A stretch of DNA of 64,000 nucleotides, taken from assembly GCF_001425355.1 (NCBI RefSeq), contig NZ_LMQN01000007.1, forward strand, positions 1 through 64,000, written 5' to 3'. This document shows positions 63,814 through 64,000 of this stretch, piece after piece. The notes beneath the pieces were generated by a model that saw nothing but the letters and a program-made list of their open reading frames with translations, searched no databases and was not told the DNA's origin. The position numbers were made by a program, and so were the translations under genes. This DNA is from Chryseobacterium sp. Leaf405 (GTDB taxonomy: Bacteria > Bacteroidota > Bacteroidia > Flavobacteriales > Weeksellaceae). Position 1 is the stretch's first letter. Each line of letters opens with the position of its first letter.

Positions 63814-63968
63814 AAAGCGTGGGACTTAGGCTTACTGTTACTGAGGTACTGGTATACCTGATACACAAATAAACCAAGCCCACGCCAAAGCATGGGCATT
63901 AGGTCTATTTATCTCGTGTATCTTTAAATTACCAGTTTTCAGTAACAAGAATAAATAGCTAACGCTTT
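63814..63968 (-). ncRNA. 6S-like or regulatory structured RNA
   Basis: Reading the minus strand: closing stem AAAGCGT (63968-63962) with ACGCTTT (63820-63814); open bubble of 14 and 15 bases; stem TGTTACTGA (63947-63939) with TCAGTAACA (63844-63836); stem GATACAC (63922-63916) with GTGTATC (63866-63860); and terminal hairpin GCCCATGC-TTTG-GCGTGGGC (63897-63878) whose only non-Watson-Crick pair is a G-U on the minus strand, arguing for that direction. A -7 box stands at 64000-63993. The layout equals that of 6S RNA, which mimics an open promoter. Alternatively, since TCCCA in the bubble can pair with TGGGA at 63791-63787 and a further hairpin (63783-63765) abuts the ATG, it may be a cis-acting leader of the SH3-like gene. 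Confidence 0.45.
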
Positions 63969-63992
63969 ATTTTTCGTAAATGTTCTTGATTG

Positions 63993-64000
63993 CAAATATA
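63993..64000 (-). promoter_or_regulatory. -7 box of the structured RNA/SH3-like gene
   Basis: TATATTTG on the minus strand matches TAnnTTTG; the -33 element would lie outside the window. The predicted transcript start is about 20 bases before the closing stem of the structured RNA. Confidence 0.5.

Noticed and set aside
63814-63968. Nested palindrome considered as an integron attC site
   Set aside because: The flanking GTTAGCT does not fit the GTTRRRY core and no cassette array or integron integrase is present; an RNA fold explains it better.
1-64000. tRNA and rRNA genes
   Set aside because: No complete tRNA cloverleaf or rRNA segment was recognised in any intergenic region; only the tRNA-end-like stub at 46263-46279.

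Overview
The window looks like a Flavobacteriia chromosome, most probably Chryseobacterium or a close relative. Supporting signs are AT-rich DNA, Bacteroidota-type promoters (TAnnTTTG at -7), type IX secretion (T9SS) proteins ending in the YPNP...KFIKK sorting domain, the Bacteroidota-specific families DUF6452, DUF6048, DUF2480 and IPExxxVDY, ribosomal protein THX, and a three-subunit succinate dehydrogenase with a long SdhC. Genus and family names come from reading the proteins; no database search was run.

Region 1 (1-12 kb): an SDR oxidoreductase; a small hypothetical gene broken by one in-frame stop; a non-homologous end-joining cassette (ku, LigD phosphoesterase, LigD ligase/polymerase) whose LigD is split over two frames beside A-tracts; aspS; a DUF2975/HTH/S41-peptidase cluster; THX; DUF937 and DUF2480 proteins; lpxB. 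Region 2 (12-22.6 kb): a ComEC-like channel, the sdhCAB operon, a thioredoxin-fold lipoprotein without CXXC, rlmD, the DUF6452/DUF6048 envelope pair, and a small lipoprotein. Region 3 (22.6-34.5 kb): four consecutive T9SS cargo genes: two tandem pappalysin-like (M43) metalloproteases, a reprolysin-like metalloprotease with FN3 and GEVED domains, and a large FN3/GEVED protein without a recognisable catalytic domain. Hairpin terminators follow each gene and the first three have a -7 box. Region 4 (34.5-46.2 kb): housekeeping genes coaE, an MBL hydrolase, ruvB, hutI-hutG, an aldehyde dehydrogenase, the acpP-fabF-rnc-IPExxxVDY-pyk operon and a secreted nuclease.

Region 5 (about 46.26-63 kb) is an integrated accessory element. 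It starts at what looks like a tRNA 3'-end remnant, followed by tandem 12-bp repeats, a tyrosine integrase, an unknown 496-aa protein, an excisionase-like HTH, DUF5131, ParB-like and VirE-N/primase-like genes with small coupled ORFs. Its cargo is a defence island. A 1200-aa protein (SEC-C zinc motif at the N-terminus, PD-(D/E)XK nuclease at the C-terminus) converges on a tight six-gene operon: OLD-type ATPase-TOPRIM nuclease (GajA-like), UvrD-like helicase with a zinc ribbon (GajB-like), RusA-like resolvase with an extra C-terminal domain, HEPN protein with RX4H, PLD nuclease with a C-terminal EVE/PUA-like domain, and a DUF559/Vsr-like endonuclease. I read this as a Gabija-like core extended by four nucleic-acid-processing modules, and it is the best candidate here for an undescribed system. 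No right att copy was found, so the element may run past the window.

The right edge holds a secreted SH3-like protein preceded by a 230-nt structured leader. Its fold (closing stem, large symmetric bubble, long terminal hairpin) resembles 6S RNA.
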